Source: Candidatus Omnitrophota bacterium
Lineage (GTDB): Bacteria; Omnitrophota; Gorgyraeia; JABMRN01; RBG-13-46-9
NCBI GenBank assembly: GCA_016782495.1
Contig: JADHYL010000027.1
Location: 1-5,809 of the forward strand
Direction of reading: 5' to 3'
Length of the DNA stretch: 5,809 nucleotides
Shown one piece after another: positions 5,528 through 5,809 of this stretch; within the stretch, counting starts at the first letter, position 1; every line of letters starts with the position of its first letter. The position numbers were made by a program, and so were the translations under genes. The notes beneath the pieces were generated by a model. The model was not told the origin of the DNA. It did not search any database and saw only the letters and a program-made list of their open reading frames with translations.

Positions 5528-5599
5528 TTTTTTCTCTTTTTTTCATCGCGGGAAGTCCGGCTACCTGCCGATCATTTCTACATTAAGAAAAGAATGCAT

Positions 5600-5809
5600 T
5601 TAAAGAGACATTATACACTTTGCGGGGCATTTATCAACAATTTCTTTCGTGCTATTAAGGTTGTTCAGCCCCTCGGAATGAACGCGGGCAAGGTTTCCAT
5701 CAACGTAAAATGTTCCACCTGTCAGTCTCTGGCAAATACCGCAGGCAATGCAGGCCACTGGGCATATTTTTTTCGCTTCAGGCCCTTTGTCCAGATTGCT
5801 GCAGGCAAC
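5600..5809 (-). CDS. rnfB: RnfB-like iron-sulfur protein, C-terminus (partial at right edge)
   Basis: An open frame enters from the right edge and gives 69 residues to a TAA stop. It begins VACSNLDKGPEAKKICPVAC, which resembles the CSN-DKG...VGCIGC stretch of RnfB, the Fe-S subunit of the Rnf ion-pumping ferredoxin:NAD oxidoreductase. A four-cysteine run follows (C16, C20, C23, C26 of the fragment) and KCPAKC closes the protein (C61, C65). In a two-cluster ferredoxin domain each half reads CxxCxxCxxxCP. Here the first half lacks its fourth cysteine and the second half keeps only the last one, so C20, C23, C26 and C61 would hold a single [4Fe-4S] cluster. RnfB is often the last gene of its operon, which fits its place. 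Other polyferredoxins cannot be excluded because the N-terminus is outside the window. Confidence 0.72.
   Translation of the reverse strand, partial: VACSNLDKGPEAKKICPVACIACGICQRLTGGTFYVDGNLARVHSEGLNNLNSTKEIVDKCPAKCIMSL
5610..5637 (-). promoter_or_regulatory. Possible promoter for the trx-carbamoyltransferase operon
   Basis: On the minus strand, TTGATA (5632-5637) and a perfect TATAAT (5610-5615) are 16 nt apart. An alternative -35, TTGTTG at 5635-5640, gives 19 nt. The site lies inside the last codons of the RnfB-like gene. Transcription would start near 5603 and give a leader of about 75 nt before the thioredoxin GTG, with a small hairpin CGGC/GCCG (5558-5570). Because the bases also encode protein (VDK and CIM codons), the match could be chance, but its position just before the operon makes it plausible. 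Confidence 0.5.

Noticed and set aside
5499..5546. 15-codon upstream frame (MKKREKSGWKFIGNE) overlapping the thioredoxin start
   Set aside because: It has no Shine-Dalgarno and looks like a by-product of the A-rich leader; kept out of the feature list for lack of support.

Overview
The window reads as a bacterial chromosome segment from a Gram-negative-like, probably deep-branching lineage. All protein genes lie on the minus strand and are packed with short gaps or overlaps. The sigma70-type promoter in front of the tRNA is near consensus and the initiator tRNA is bacterial. The protein style would suit an uncultured group such as Omnitrophota, but that is only an impression and was not tested.

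Read in the direction of transcription (right to left), the layout is as follows. The C-terminus of an RnfB-like iron-sulfur protein enters from the right edge (5600-5809). After a 72-nt gap come a thioredoxin (GTG start, WCMPC active site), a NodU/CmcH/TobZ-type O-carbamoyltransferase, an SxtJ-family membrane protein, a 52-residue DUF5989-type membrane protein, PurN, enolase and an FtsB/DivIC-like septum protein. Gaps from thioredoxin to enolase are 20, 3, 24, 54 and 44 nt, and enolase overlaps the FtsB-like gene by 19 nt. This looks like one transcription unit with possible internal promoters. Purine synthesis, glycolysis and division genes are housekeeping. The accessory block in the middle is the carbamoyltransferase plus its two small membrane partners, which probably act together at the membrane to carbamoylate an unidentified hydroxyl substrate such as a surface glycan or a small molecule.

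Below the operon is a separately promoted initiator tRNA (345-421, minus) with a perfect TTGACA / 17 nt / TATACT promoter. Its anticodon stem has A29:U41 where bacterial initiators nearly always have G29:C41.

The left 344 nt hold no protein gene. Positions 14-142 fold into a three-way-junction structure with a 25-position closing stem (22 paired) and three tandem G·A mismatch sites. That pattern points to a structured RNA transcribed from the plus strand, which I could not assign to a known family. This element, the variant initiator tRNA and the carbamoyltransferase/SxtJ/DUF5989 trio are the items most worth a second look.
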